Of a stretch of 13,466 bases of DNA, positions 7,102 to 13,451 are shown piece after piece. The DNA is from Pseudomonadota bacterium (GTDB taxonomy: Bacteria > Pseudomonadota > Gammaproteobacteria > Burkholderiales > SG8-39), in NCBI GenBank assembly GCA_021825225.1, contig JAKAIH010000016.1:1-13466 (forward strand). The letters run 5' to 3'. The notes below the pieces were generated by a model. The model had not been told where the DNA came from, ran no database searches, and saw only the letters and a program-made list of their open reading frames with translations. The position numbers and the translations under genes are program-made. Numbering within the stretch: position 1 is the stretch's first letter; the number at the start of each line of letters is the position of its first letter.

Positions 7102-7245
7102 ATCCGCGATCGGGGCCGGTTCGGCGTCCTTAACAAGACGCGGGGATATTTCCCGGGAAGATTTTCCCCGCAAGCGGGATCGAGACTTTCGGGCGCGTCG
7201 CTTCGTGCCTCCCTGGGTCGACTTGCGGCGAAATGAGCGACGCGG

Positions 7246-7274
7246 CGGGTCTTAGGGTAAGCCCGACTTTGTTT
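7246..7274 (+). terminator. Possible weak terminator after the Nif3-family gene
   Basis: CGGG-T-CTT (7246-7253) pairs with AAGCCCG (7259-7265) around AGGGT, a seven-pair stem with one bulge. It is followed by ACTTTGTTT. The T-tract is interrupted and the site is about 145 bases past the Nif3-family stop. The sequence between (7102-7245) holds no gene I can support, only a long-looped GCGGGGA/TCCCCGC inverted repeat (7140-7171). Confidence 0.35.
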
Positions 7275-7295
7275 ATGTATTTCAGTGTGTTAGCG

Positions 7296-7333
7296 TATAA
7301 AACTTTAATGCGGCCGAAAGTTTCAGGTATAAT
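7296..7333 (+). promoter_or_regulatory. petA: petABC promoter region with two -10-like boxes
   Basis: A sharply AT-rich island (about 7266-7345) in GC-rich surroundings lies just before petA. TATAAT at 7328-7333 is a perfect -10, with a weak -35-like TTTAAT at 7304-7309 (18-base spacer); transcription would start near 7340, giving a leader of about 40 bases. A second box, TATAAA at 7296-7301, has TTTATG at 7272-7277 upstream. AGGA (about 7371-7374) is the petA ribosome binding site. Confidence 0.7.
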
Positions 7334-7380
7334 CGGCTGCTTTTGCACTCAGCAGAATCTTGTAGATCGAGGAATCTTCA

Positions 7381-7974
7381 ATGAGCGACGACAAGCAAAT
7401 AAACAAGAGCCGGCGCAATCTGGTGATTGCCTGCAGCGCGGCGGGCGGCGTCGCCGGTGTGGCCGCCGCCGTTCCGTTTGCCGCGAGCTGGCTGCCTTCG
7501 GAACGCGCCAAGGCCGGCGGCGCGCCGGTGGTGGCTGACATCAGCACGCTCGAGCCGGGCCAGATGATGACGGTGGAATGGCGCTCCAAGCCGGTATGGA
7601 TCGTCCGCCGCACCAAAGAGATGCTCGACGGCCTGACGAAGGTCGACGCCAAGGTTTCCGATCCGAAGTCCGACGTGCCGATGCAGCCCGAGTACGCGAA
7701 GAACGAATACCGCTCGATCAAGCCGGAGGTGCTGGTGCTGGTGGGCGTTTGCACTCACCTCGGCTGCTCGCCGCAGGAGAAGTCGGCCGAGGACAAGGCG
7801 GAAATGGGCGCCGACTGGACTGGCGGTTTTCTCTGCCCCTGCCACGGTTCCAAATTCGATCTCGCCGGGCGCGTGTTCAAGGGCTCGCCGGCACCGGTCA
7901 ATCTCGAAGTGCCGAAATACACGTATCTGTCCGATACGCGCATTCTCATCGGCGACGACACGAAAGGGGCATGA
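7381..7974 (+). CDS. petA: Ubiquinol-cytochrome c reductase Rieske iron-sulfur subunit PetA
   Basis: A 197-residue subunit of the cytochrome bc1 complex that takes the first electron from quinol at the Qo site and swings to cytochrome c1. The N-terminus is SRRNLV followed by a hydrophobic, Ala/Gly-rich anchor (about 14-36), the Tat-type uncleaved anchor usual in bacterial Rieske proteins. The soluble domain has CTHLGC (124-129) and CPCHGS (152-157). The cluster ligands are Cys124, His126, Cys152 and His155, and the disulfide is Cys129-Cys154. The insert between the two boxes (SPQEKSAEDKAEMGADWTGG) is of ordinary length for this group. ATG 7381 has AGGA upstream and gives the expected N-terminus. 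petB follows after three bases. Confidence 0.96.
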   Translation: MSDDKQINKSRRNLVIACSAAGGVAGVAAAVPFAASWLPSERAKAGGAPVVADISTLEPGQMMTVEWRSKPVWIVRRTKEMLDGLTKVDAKVSDPKSDVPMQPEYAKNEYRSIKPEVLVLVGVCTHLGCSPQEKSAEDKAEMGADWTGGFLCPCHGSKFDLAGRVFKGSPAPVNLEVPKYTYLSDTRILIGDDTKGA

Positions 7975-7977
7975 CGC

Positions 7978-9285
7978 ATGGCTGCCGCAGAAAAAACCCC
8001 CGTTAGAGGAACCGGTTCGGTCGCGCTCGACAGTGCGCTCACCTGGGTCGATGCGCGCTTCCCGCTGATATCGACATGGAAGGCGCATCTGGCGGAGTAT
8101 TACGCGCCGAAAAATTTCAACTTCTGGTACTACTTCGGCTCGCTCGCCATGCTGGTGCTGGCGCTGCAGATCGTGACCGGCATTTTCCTCACCATGAACT
8201 ACAAGCCGGACGCGAACCTCGCGTTCGCCTCGGTGGAATACATCATGCGCGAGGTGCCGGGCGGCTGGATCATCCGCTACATGCACTCGACCGGCGCATC
8301 GGCCTTCTTCATCTGCGTCTATCTGCACATGTTCCGCTCGCTGCTGTACGGCTCCCACCGCAAGCCGCGCGAGCTGCTGTGGATTTTCGGCGTACTGATC
8401 TATCTGTGCCTGATGGGCGAGGCCTTCTTCGGCTATCTGCTGCCCTGGGGCCAGATGTCCTACTGGGGCGCGCAGGTGATCATCAACCTGTTCTCCGCCA
8501 TCCCTTTCGTCGGGCCGGATATTTCCCTGTGGATTCGCGGCGATTACGTCATTTCCGACGCGACGCTCAACCGCTTTTTCGCGCTGCACGTGATCGCGAT
8601 CCCGCTGATCCTGCTGGGCCTGGTGGTGGCGCACCTGCTGGCATTGCACGAGGTCGGCTCGAACAACCCGGACGGCATCGAGATCAAGAAACACAAGGAT
8701 GCCAAGGGCGTGCCGCTCGACGGCATTCCGTTTCATCCCTACTACACCGTAAAAGACATTTTCGGGGTGGTTGTATTCCTGATCGTGTTCGCGATCGTCG
8801 TGTTCTTCGCGCCGGAGATGGGCGGTTACTTCCTCGAAGCCAATAATTTCATCCCCGCCAATCCGCTGCAGACGCCGCCGCATATCGCGCCGGTCTGGTA
8901 TTTCACGCCGTATTACTCGATTCTGCGCTCGGTGCCGCCGCTGTTCAATTCGCAGTTCCCGGGTGTGGTGGCGATGGGGGTGTCGGTGATGATCCTGTTC
9001 GCCCTGCCCTGGCTGGACCGCGGTGCGGTCAAGTCGATCCGCTATCGCGGCACCTACTTCAAGGCGGCGCTGACCGCGTTCGTGGTCGTGTTCCTCGTGC
9101 TCGGCTACCTCGGCACCGAACCGACCACCGTGTGGGGGCAGTTCGGTTCCTGGCTGGGCAACGTCGATCGCGCGACGGTGGTGGCGCGCGTCTGCTCGGT
9201 GATCTACTTCCTGTTCTTCATCCTGATGCCCTGGTACACCAAGGTGGACAAGACCAAACCCGAACCGGAAAGGGTGACCCACTAA
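7978..9285 (+). CDS. petB: Cytochrome b subunit of the bc1 complex, PetB
   Basis: A 435-residue integral membrane subunit that carries both b hemes and forms the Qo and Qi quinone sites. The expected heme ligands are His103 (MHSTGAS) and His117 (YLHMFRS) in helix B, and His204 (FALHV) and His219 (VAHLLALH) in helix D. The helix D pair is 15 apart, one more than in mitochondrial cytochrome b. The Qo motif reads PVWY (305-308) instead of PEWY, a form I know from beta- and gamma-proteobacteria. The protein is full length, with the C-terminal helices fused as in bc1 rather than split as in b6f. AAAGGGG lies eight bases before the ATG. The TAA shares its last base with the petC start (TAATG). Confidence 0.96.
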   Translation: MAAAEKTPVRGTGSVALDSALTWVDARFPLISTWKAHLAEYYAPKNFNFWYYFGSLAMLVLALQIVTGIFLTMNYKPDANLAFASVEYIMREVPGGWIIRYMHSTGASAFFICVYLHMFRSLLYGSHRKPRELLWIFGVLIYLCLMGEAFFGYLLPWGQMSYWGAQVIINLFSAIPFVGPDISLWIRGDYVISDATLNRFFALHVIAIPLILLGLVVAHLLALHEVGSNNPDGIEIKKHKDAKGVPLDGIPFHPYYTVKDIFGVVVFLIVFAIVVFFAPEMGGYFLEANNFIPANPLQTPPHIAPVWYFTPYYSILRSVPPLFNSQFPGVVAMGVSVMILFALPWLDRGAVKSIRYRGTYFKAALTAFVVVFLVLGYLGTEPTTVWGQFGSWLGNVDRATVVARVCSVIYFLFFILMPWYTKVDKTKPEPERVTH

Positions 9286-10046
9286 TGAAGAAGCTCATTG
9301 CTATCCTGTTGATACCGGCGGCGACTTTCATTGCGCCGCTCGCAGCCATGGCTTCCGAGGGCGGGGTGCGGCTGGACACCGCCCCGATCAAGCCGACCGA
9401 CGTGCTCAGCCTGCAGCGCGGCGCGCGCACCTTCGCCAACTACTGTCTCAACTGCCACAGCGCTTCGCTCATGCGCTGGAACCGGCTGGAGGAGCTGGGC
9501 CTGAACGAGTCGCAGATCTCGGACAATCTGATTTTCACCGGCGCCAAGATCGGCGATCTGATGGACGTCGCCATGACCAAGAAAGACGCGCGCAAGTGGT
9601 TCGGCGCCGCTCCGCCCGATCTTTCCGTGATCGCGCGTGCGCGCGGCGCGGATTGGCTCTACAGCTATCTGCGCAGTTTCTACCGCGACCCGGCGCGGCC
9701 TACCGGCTGGAACAACGCCGTGTTCGAGAATGTCGGCATGCCGAACCCGCTGTGGCAGCTGCAGGGTGAGCGCGTGCGCGTCGAGGAAAAAGCCAAGGGC
9801 AGCGAAGGCAAGGAAGGCCACGGCGGCGCCGCCACCGTGGTCAAGTACGAAATGGTGAAACCAGGCAGCCTCAGCACGGTGCAATACGACGAGACCATCG
9901 CAGACCTGGTCAACTTCCTCGTCTATATGGGCGAGCCGGCGGCAACCACGCGCAAGCAGATCGGCATATTCGTGCTGTTGTACCTGCTCGCCCTGTTGCC
10001 CCTGGTTTACCTGTTGAAGCGGGAATTCTGGAAGGACGTGCACTGA
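9285..10046 (+). CDS. petC: Cytochrome c1 subunit of the bc1 complex, PetC
   Basis: A 253-residue periplasmic heme protein anchored at its C-terminus, which accepts electrons from the Rieske cluster and reduces soluble cytochrome c. A signal peptide (KKLIAILLIPAATFIAPLA, likely cut after AMA near residue 23) leads to the CLNCH heme site (Cys54, Cys57, His58). The likely sixth ligand is Met152 in NVGMPNPLW. A Lys/Glu/Gly-rich segment at about 167-181 (EEKAKGSEGKEGHGG) looks like a flexible surface loop. The C-terminal helix spans about 226-245 and is followed by KREFWKDVH on the cytoplasmic side. The gene starts on the last base of the petB stop, so its translation is coupled; GGAAAGGG lies about ten bases upstream. 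Confidence 0.96.
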   Translation: MKKLIAILLIPAATFIAPLAAMASEGGVRLDTAPIKPTDVLSLQRGARTFANYCLNCHSASLMRWNRLEELGLNESQISDNLIFTGAKIGDLMDVAMTKKDARKWFGAAPPDLSVIARARGADWLYSYLRSFYRDPARPTGWNNAVFENVGMPNPLWQLQGERVRVEEKAKGSEGKEGHGGAATVVKYEMVKPGSLSTVQYDETIADLVNFLVYMGEPAATTRKQIGIFVLLYLLALLPLVYLLKREFWKDVH

Positions 10047-10085
10047 TCCGGAAGCTGGTGGCAAGACACCGGCAAGCGGACTCGG

Positions 10086-10112
10086 AGGCGGGCGCCGCCC
10101 GCCTAATTTTTT
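10086..10112 (+). terminator. Intrinsic terminator of petABC, directly before sspA
   Basis: AGGCGGGC (10086-10093) and GCCCGCCT (10097-10104) form a perfect eight-pair stem with a GCC loop, followed by AATTTTTT (10105-10112). This is a classical Rho-independent terminator 40 bases past petC. It ends only 15 bases before sspA, so any sspA promoter must lie upstream of or within the hairpin, or sspA depends on readthrough. Confidence 0.85.
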
Positions 10113-10127
10113 AAGGCTTTCGCAATT

Positions 10128-10727
10128 ATGATGAACCTTTATTCCGGCACTACCTGTCCTTTTTCGCAGCGCTGCCGTATCGTCCTCTACGAAAAGGGCA
10201 TGGACTTTCAGATCATCGACGTCGATCTGTTCAACAAGCCCGAAGACATCGCGGTGATGAACCCCTACAATCGCCTGCCGGTGCTGGTCGAGCGCGATCT
10301 GGTCCTGTACGAGTCGAACATCATCAACGAATACATCGACGAGCGTTTTCCGCATCCGCAGCTGATGCCGCCCGACCCGGTGATGCGCGCCCGCGCGCGC
10401 CTGCTGCTGTTCAATTTCGAGGTCGAGCTGTTCAGCCGCATCGATATCCTCGAGGACGGAACGGCCAAACAGCAGGAGAAGGCGCGTGCGCATGTGGCCG
10501 ACCGGCTGACCGAGCTGGCGCCGATTTTCGTCAAGCAGAAGTACATGCTGGGCGACGAATTCTCCATGCTCGACGTGGCGATCGCGCCGCTGCTGTGGCG
10601 CCTGAACCACTATGGCGTCACGCTCGGCAAGCCGGCGGCGCCGCTGATGAAGTACGCCGAACGTCTGTTCTCGCGCCCGGCTTTCATCGAGGCGCTGACG
10701 CCGTCGGAAAAGGTGATGCGCAAGTGA
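10128..10727 (+). CDS. sspA: Stringent starvation protein A, SspA (GST-fold RNA polymerase-associated factor)
   Basis: A 199-residue cytoplasmic protein with a glutathione S-transferase fold. In E. coli it binds RNA polymerase and acts in stationary-phase and acid/starvation responses. The N-terminal thioredoxin-like half has GTTCPFSQRCR (7-17), then NPYNRLPVL (45-53) and YESNIINEYIDERFP (61-75). The PHP surface motif important in E. coli SspA is at 75-77. The all-helical C-terminal half has the LGDEFSMLDVAIAPLLWRL segment at about 141-159. Two ATGs stand in tandem (10128 and 10131); the first is used because relatives commonly begin MM. AAGG at 10113-10116 overlaps the end of the terminator's T-tract. 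sspB follows after 121 bases. Confidence 0.95.
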   Translation: MMNLYSGTTCPFSQRCRIVLYEKGMDFQIIDVDLFNKPEDIAVMNPYNRLPVLVERDLVLYESNIINEYIDERFPHPQLMPPDPVMRARARLLLFNFEVELFSRIDILEDGTAKQQEKARAHVADRLTELAPIFVKQKYMLGDEFSMLDVAIAPLLWRLNHYGVTLGKPAAPLMKYAERLFSRPAFIEALTPSEKVMRK

Positions 10728-10848
10728 CCGCGTAGCGGTCATCCCAAGAAGCGCGAGCGACGAGGGACCTGCTTTCGATTCGACAGCAGACTCTCCCCGC
10801 GAAAGAATTGGCCCGCGGCAAGCGGGCCCCGGAGCGACCGGTTCACCT
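10725..10848 (+). repeat. Hairpin-rich sspA-sspB spacer resembling a dispersed intergenic repeat
   Basis: The spacer holds two clear hairpins: TGACCGC-GTA-GCGGTCA (10725-10741), which includes the sspA stop codon, and GGCCCGC-GGCAA-GCGGGCC (10810-10828). Between them, the stretch starting ATCCCAAGAAGCGCGAGC at 10741 and running through GACGAGGGACCTG has the look of the small 'GAGCGACGAGGGA' repeats scattered between genes in many genomes. That likeness is from memory. Neither hairpin has a T-tract, and I see no clear sspB promoter. Confidence 0.45.
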
Positions 10849-11268
10849 ATGGCAGATGTCTCCACCAAACCTTACCTGATGCGCGCCATCTACGATTGGT
10901 GCGTGGACAGCGGTTACACGCCGTATCTCACGGTGACGGTGGACGCGCAGACGCGCGTGCCCATGGAGTACGTGAAGGACGGGCAGATCGTGCTCAACGT
11001 CGGCCCGATCGCCGTCGAGCGTTTCAAGATGGGCAACGACCTGATCGAGTTCTGCGCCCGCTTCAACGGTGCCGGGCGCGACATCTCGATTCCGATCGGC
11101 GCGGTGTCCGCGATCTATGCGCGCGAGAACGGCCAGGGCCTGTCGTTCGAAGTCACGACGGCGGATACGGCCGTTCCCGCAGAGCCGGCCGAGGCCGGGG
11201 CGGGCGACGAAACTCGGCCCGAGCCGCCGCGGCCTTCGGGCAAGCCTTCGCTGCGACGCGTCAAGTAA
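10849..11268 (+). CDS. sspB: ClpXP protease specificity-enhancing factor SspB
   Basis: A 139-residue cytoplasmic adaptor that binds ssrA-tagged peptides and delivers them to ClpXP. The folded domain is residues 1 to about 105: KPYLMRAIYDWCVDSGYTPY (7-26), PYLTV, VLNVGP (48-53), VERFKMGND and FNGAGRDISIPIGAVSAIYARENG (73-96). A flexible Ala/Glu/Pro-rich linker of about 25 residues leads to the C-terminal tail KPSLRRVK, the ClpX-binding (XB) peptide, which ends in Leu-x-x-Val-Lys as in E. coli. All functional parts are present. The ribosome binding site is poor (GGAG about 15 bases from the ATG), which may mean coupling to sspA mRNA structure. Confidence 0.95.
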   Translation: MADVSTKPYLMRAIYDWCVDSGYTPYLTVTVDAQTRVPMEYVKDGQIVLNVGPIAVERFKMGNDLIEFCARFNGAGRDISIPIGAVSAIYARENGQGLSFEVTTADTAVPAEPAEAGAGDETRPEPPRPSGKPSLRRVK

Positions 11269-11312
11269 GCGGCCGTTTCACCATTGCCGGAACGCCCGCC
11301 GCGGAGCACACG

Positions 11313-11341
11313 GGGATGCATCCCGGGCTCCCGCGTATAAT
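11313..11341 (+). promoter_or_regulatory. tRNA-Thr promoter with a palindrome at the -35 position
   Basis: TATAAT at 11336-11341 is followed by the GC-rich discriminator GCGGCGC, as expected of a stringently controlled stable-RNA promoter. The -35 position (about 11313-11318) lacks a consensus hexamer and is instead the left half of a perfect 12-base palindrome, GGGATGCATCCC (11313-11324). Confidence 0.65.
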
Positions 11342-11352
11342 ATGCGGCGCAC

Positions 11353-11428
11353 GCCGGGTTAGCTCAGTTGGTAGAGCAGCGCATTTGTAATGCGACGGTC
11401 GAGGGTTCGAATCCTTTACCCGGCACCA
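11353..11428 (+). tRNA. tRNA-Thr (anticodon UGU), CCA encoded
   Basis: A complete 76-base cloverleaf. The acceptor stem GCCGGGT/ACCCGGC is a perfect seven pairs, the D-arm is GCTC...GAGC with AGTTGGTA in the loop, the anticodon loop is TTTGTAA with anticodon TGT (reads ACA), the T-loop is TTCGAAT and the 3' end is ACCA. The T-stem has two G-T pairs (49/65 and 51/63), and position 27/43 of the anticodon stem is G/A and unpaired. The gene stands alone after sspB and converges on the universal stress protein gene 22 bases away. Confidence 0.95.
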
Positions 11429-11450
11429 TCTTCCCGAAGGCGCGCCCGGC

Positions 11451-11894
11451 CTAGCGATAGACCAGCACCGGCAGCTTGCAGTGGGTGAGCACCTTGCTGG
11501 TTTCGCTGCCGATCAACAGCCCGGCAATGCCGCTGCGGCCGTGCGAGGCCATGAAGATGAGGTCGCACTTGCGCTCCTTCGCCGCCTTGATGATCGCCTG
11601 ATAGGGCGAATCGGCGCTGGCGTACATGCCGGAGCAGGCAACGCCTCCCACGGTCGCCAATTTCTTGATCTGCTCCAGGTATTTTTCTGCGGTCTTCTTG
11701 ATCTGCTTCTGGAACACGGCGAGCGGGACGAAATTCGCCGGCAGATAGTCGCCGGCGATATTGGGATGATATTCCGGCGCCGCATAGAACGCCGTAATGC
11801 GCGCGCCGTGGACTTTGGCGAAGCGCACGGCGTTCTTCGCGGCGCGCAGCGACAAGGTCGAACCATCGGTCGGAACCAGGATGTGCTTGAACAT
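11451..11894 (-). CDS. Universal stress protein (UspA family)
   Basis: A 147-residue, single-domain cytoplasmic protein. It begins MFKHILVPTDGS, the usual first strand and loop of the family, and ends SHGRSGIAGLLIGSETSKVL followed by LPVLVYR. The nucleotide-binding pattern G-2x-G-9x-G-S/T is kept except that the first Gly is Ala (ASHG...GS), so ATP binding is likely but not certain. Such proteins rise under energy, oxygen or nutrient stress; the target is unknown. The frame extends to an upstream ATG at 11918, but the start at 11894 is chosen because GAGGGG sits six bases before it and the protein then begins at the family's normal first residue. It lies 93 bases downstream of the FNR-like gene on the same strand and may be controlled by it. 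Confidence 0.92.
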   Translation of the reverse strand: MFKHILVPTDGSTLSLRAAKNAVRFAKVHGARITAFYAAPEYHPNIAGDYLPANFVPLAVFQKQIKKTAEKYLEQIKKLATVGGVACSGMYASADSPYQAIIKAAKERKCDLIFMASHGRSGIAGLLIGSETSKVLTHCKLPVLVYR

Positions 11895-11987
11895 GGCGGA
11901 CCCCTCTATTATTGGCAAAGCGCAAAGGCGCCGTAACGGTACCGGTTGTGGTCGCGCAGCGGCACTGCGCCCGGCGCCGATGGCGAT

Positions 11988-12878
11988 CTAGGCCGCAGCG
12001 AACTGCCGCCAGGCGGACCCGGAAGCGAAGCGCGACCGGGCATTTCTGGCGGCCCTGTCGCCGCTGCGCGCCGCGGTCGGTGCGGGATGCGGCGCAATGC
12101 TGGCGGGAACGGCCGCGGCCGGGTCGATCACGCCGCGCAGTGCATCGGCGTCGACGATGTCTATGCTTCTTTGGTGCACCTGGATGCAGCCGGCGCCATT
12201 CAGCGCAGAAAGCGCGCGGCTCACCGTCTCCAGCTTCAGGCCGAGGTAGCTGCCGATCTCCTGCCGCGTCATGCGCAGGTTGAACGAGCTGCGCGAATAC
12301 CCCAATGCGCCCAGGCGCGCCGACAGGTTGAGCAGAAATGCCGCCACGCGGCCTTCCGCGCCCAGCGTGCCCAGGGTCCAGGCCATGTTCTGCACGCGCA
12401 CCAGTTCGCGGCTGAGGACGCGATAGAGCAGGGCTTCGAGGCTGGGGCACTCGTATACCAGCCGCGCCAGGCTCGCGAGCGGCACGATCACCACTTCGCT
12501 GGTGTCCAGGGAGACTGCGGTGGAGCTGTAGTGGCCGCAGTCGATGCCGTCGGCGCCCATCAGATCGCCGCACATCGGGAATCCCAGCACCTGTTCGCTG
12601 CCGGAAAAATCGGTGTAGACGGTCTTGAAACAGCCGGAGCGCACCACGTAGAGGGAATGGAATTTGTCGCCGGCGTGCACCAGCGCCTCGCCCTCGCGCA
12701 CCCGGCGCAGCGCGAACGCGGTGCGCGCGAGCCAGGCTTCGACCGGATAGTCGATATGCAGCAGGCGCGTCAGGTCGCGCACGGAGAGGTTGGCGCCCTC
12801 GTGTTCCTGCGTGCTCGCCGTCCCCTGGTCCATGCTGCCGAAATCGAGTGCGTCATAGTAAGACAATGCGGCGGTCAT
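11988..12878 (-). CDS. Crp/Fnr-family transcription regulator, FNR-like but lacking the iron-sulfur cysteines
   Basis: A 296-residue DNA-binding regulator. The cyclic-nucleotide-like effector domain (about residues 35-150) has VHAGDKFHSLYVVRSGCFKT and VLGFPMCGDLMGADGI. A dimer helix follows, and then the winged helix-turn-helix TRQEIGSYLGLKLETVSRAL (about 204-223), which keeps the Glu, Ser and Arg that make FNR read TTGAT half-sites. The three N-terminal cysteines of FNR are absent, and the position of FNR Cys122 is valine (SEVVIVP), so this is not an [4Fe-4S] oxygen sensor. A tail of about 44 Ala/Pro/Arg-rich residues follows the DNA-binding domain. The start at 12878 has GGAG five bases upstream; ATG 12911, four bases after the response-regulator stop, is the alternative. 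It is probably co-transcribed with the response regulator. Confidence 0.88.
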   Translation of the reverse strand: MTAALSYYDALDFGSMDQGTASTQEHEGANLSVRDLTRLLHIDYPVEAWLARTAFALRRVREGEALVHAGDKFHSLYVVRSGCFKTVYTDFSGSEQVLGFPMCGDLMGADGIDCGHYSSTAVSLDTSEVVIVPLASLARLVYECPSLEALLYRVLSRELVRVQNMAWTLGTLGAEGRVAAFLLNLSARLGALGYSRSSFNLRMTRQEIGSYLGLKLETVSRALSALNGAGCIQVHQRSIDIVDADALRGVIDPAAAVPASIAPHPAPTAARSGDRAARNARSRFASGSAWRQFAAA

Positions 12879-12915
12879 GTTTTGCTCCATGGTTTTGAGT
12901 GCGAGTTGCATCCGT

Positions 12916-13392
12916 TCAATGGCCTAGTGCGGCGCTGTCCGTACGCGCGGTCCACATCTGGACAATTTCCCGGATGCGCGGAAAATCCGAGGACTTGTCG
13001 AGAAAAAATTCGGCGCCGGCATCCATGCAGGCGCGGCGGTGCTGATCGGTCGCATAATTGGTGAGCACTGCGACGTGCAGTGCGGGCGCGGACGGATACA
13101 CCGCCTTGAGCACTTCGAGGCCGCTTCCGTCCTCCAGCTGCAGGTCGAGGATGACCGCGCGCGGATGCGTCGAGCGGATGCCCTCGATCGCCTTGCCTAC
13201 CGTGCCCGCTTCGCCCACCAGTTCGGCGCCCTCGACCCCCCTGATGGTCGCTGCCAGGCGTGCGCGGATCGCCGGCGAATCCTCGACCAGGAATACCTGG
13301 AGTGTTGCGTCCTGCTGAACCCATTCCATAGCTGCCGCCAGATCTGCCTGTTGTTGCGCCGAGTATGAAACAGGGACCCCGGCGCTCGCCAT
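12916..13392 (-). CDS. Single-domain response regulator (receiver domain only)
   Basis: A 158-residue cytoplasmic protein made of one CheY-like receiver domain (about residues 31-148) with no output domain. The acidic pair is Glu37-Asp38 (LVEDSP), the phospho-acceptor is Asp83 (ILDLQL), the switch residue is Thr111 (LTNYA) and the conserved lysine is Lys133 (LDKSSDF), so phosphorylation should be possible. The partner kinase is not in the window. About 30 residues precede the domain; the upstream ATG (13392) has no clear ribosome binding site, and an internal ATG at 13329 would give a more usual length of 137. The stop is four bases from the longest FNR-like start, which suggests an operon in which phosphotransfer and FNR-like transcription control are linked. 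Confidence 0.88.
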   Translation of the reverse strand: MASAGVPVSYSAQQQADLAAAMEWVQQDATLQVFLVEDSPAIRARLAATIRGVEGAELVGEAGTVGKAIEGIRSTHPRAVILDLQLEDGSGLEVLKAVYPSAPALHVAVLTNYATDQHRRACMDAGAEFFLDKSSDFPRIREIVQMWTARTDSAALGH

Positions 13393-13433
13393 AGGCGCGG
13401 GCTGAAACTGGGCGTCGGACTTTTCGGAAGCGG

Positions 13434-13451
13434 TGTAGGGCGATGCCTACA
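13434..13451 (-). promoter_or_regulatory. Dyad TGTAGG-N6-CCTACA upstream of the response regulator operon
   Basis: A perfect 6-6-6 inverted repeat lies 42 bases before the response-regulator ATG (13392), where an operator or an activator site near -35 would be expected. No other copy of this exact dyad is evident in the window. The binding protein is unknown; it does not match the FNR box (TTGAT-N4-ATCAA). Confidence 0.45.

Noticed and set aside
7140..7171. GCGGGGA/TCCCCGC inverted repeat after the Nif3-family gene, considered as a terminator
   Set aside because: The loop is 18 bases long and there is no T-tract. The weaker but better-placed stem at 7246-7265 is preferred.
7378..9282. Long open frame on the minus strand (634 codons) opposite petA and petB
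   Set aside because: It mirrors the codon structure of two certain genes, is rich in His/Arg/Asp/Gln repeats with no recognisable domain, and arises from the GC-rich third positions of the coding strand.
9282..10868. Minus-strand open frame of 528 codons opposite petC and sspA
   Set aside because: A shadow of petC and sspA with low-complexity composition. Its start falls in the sspA-sspB spacer with no ribosome binding site.
11353..11450. tRNA-Thr 3' end as an integration site for a genomic island
   Set aside because: No integrase, no repeat of the tRNA 3' end and no compositional shift are seen on either side within the window.
11954..11970. Hairpin GCGCAG-CGGCA-CTGCGC between the FNR-like gene and the universal stress gene, considered as a terminator
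   Set aside because: The stem is only six pairs and no T-tract follows on the minus strand, so termination is not supported. It may still be a pause or processing site.
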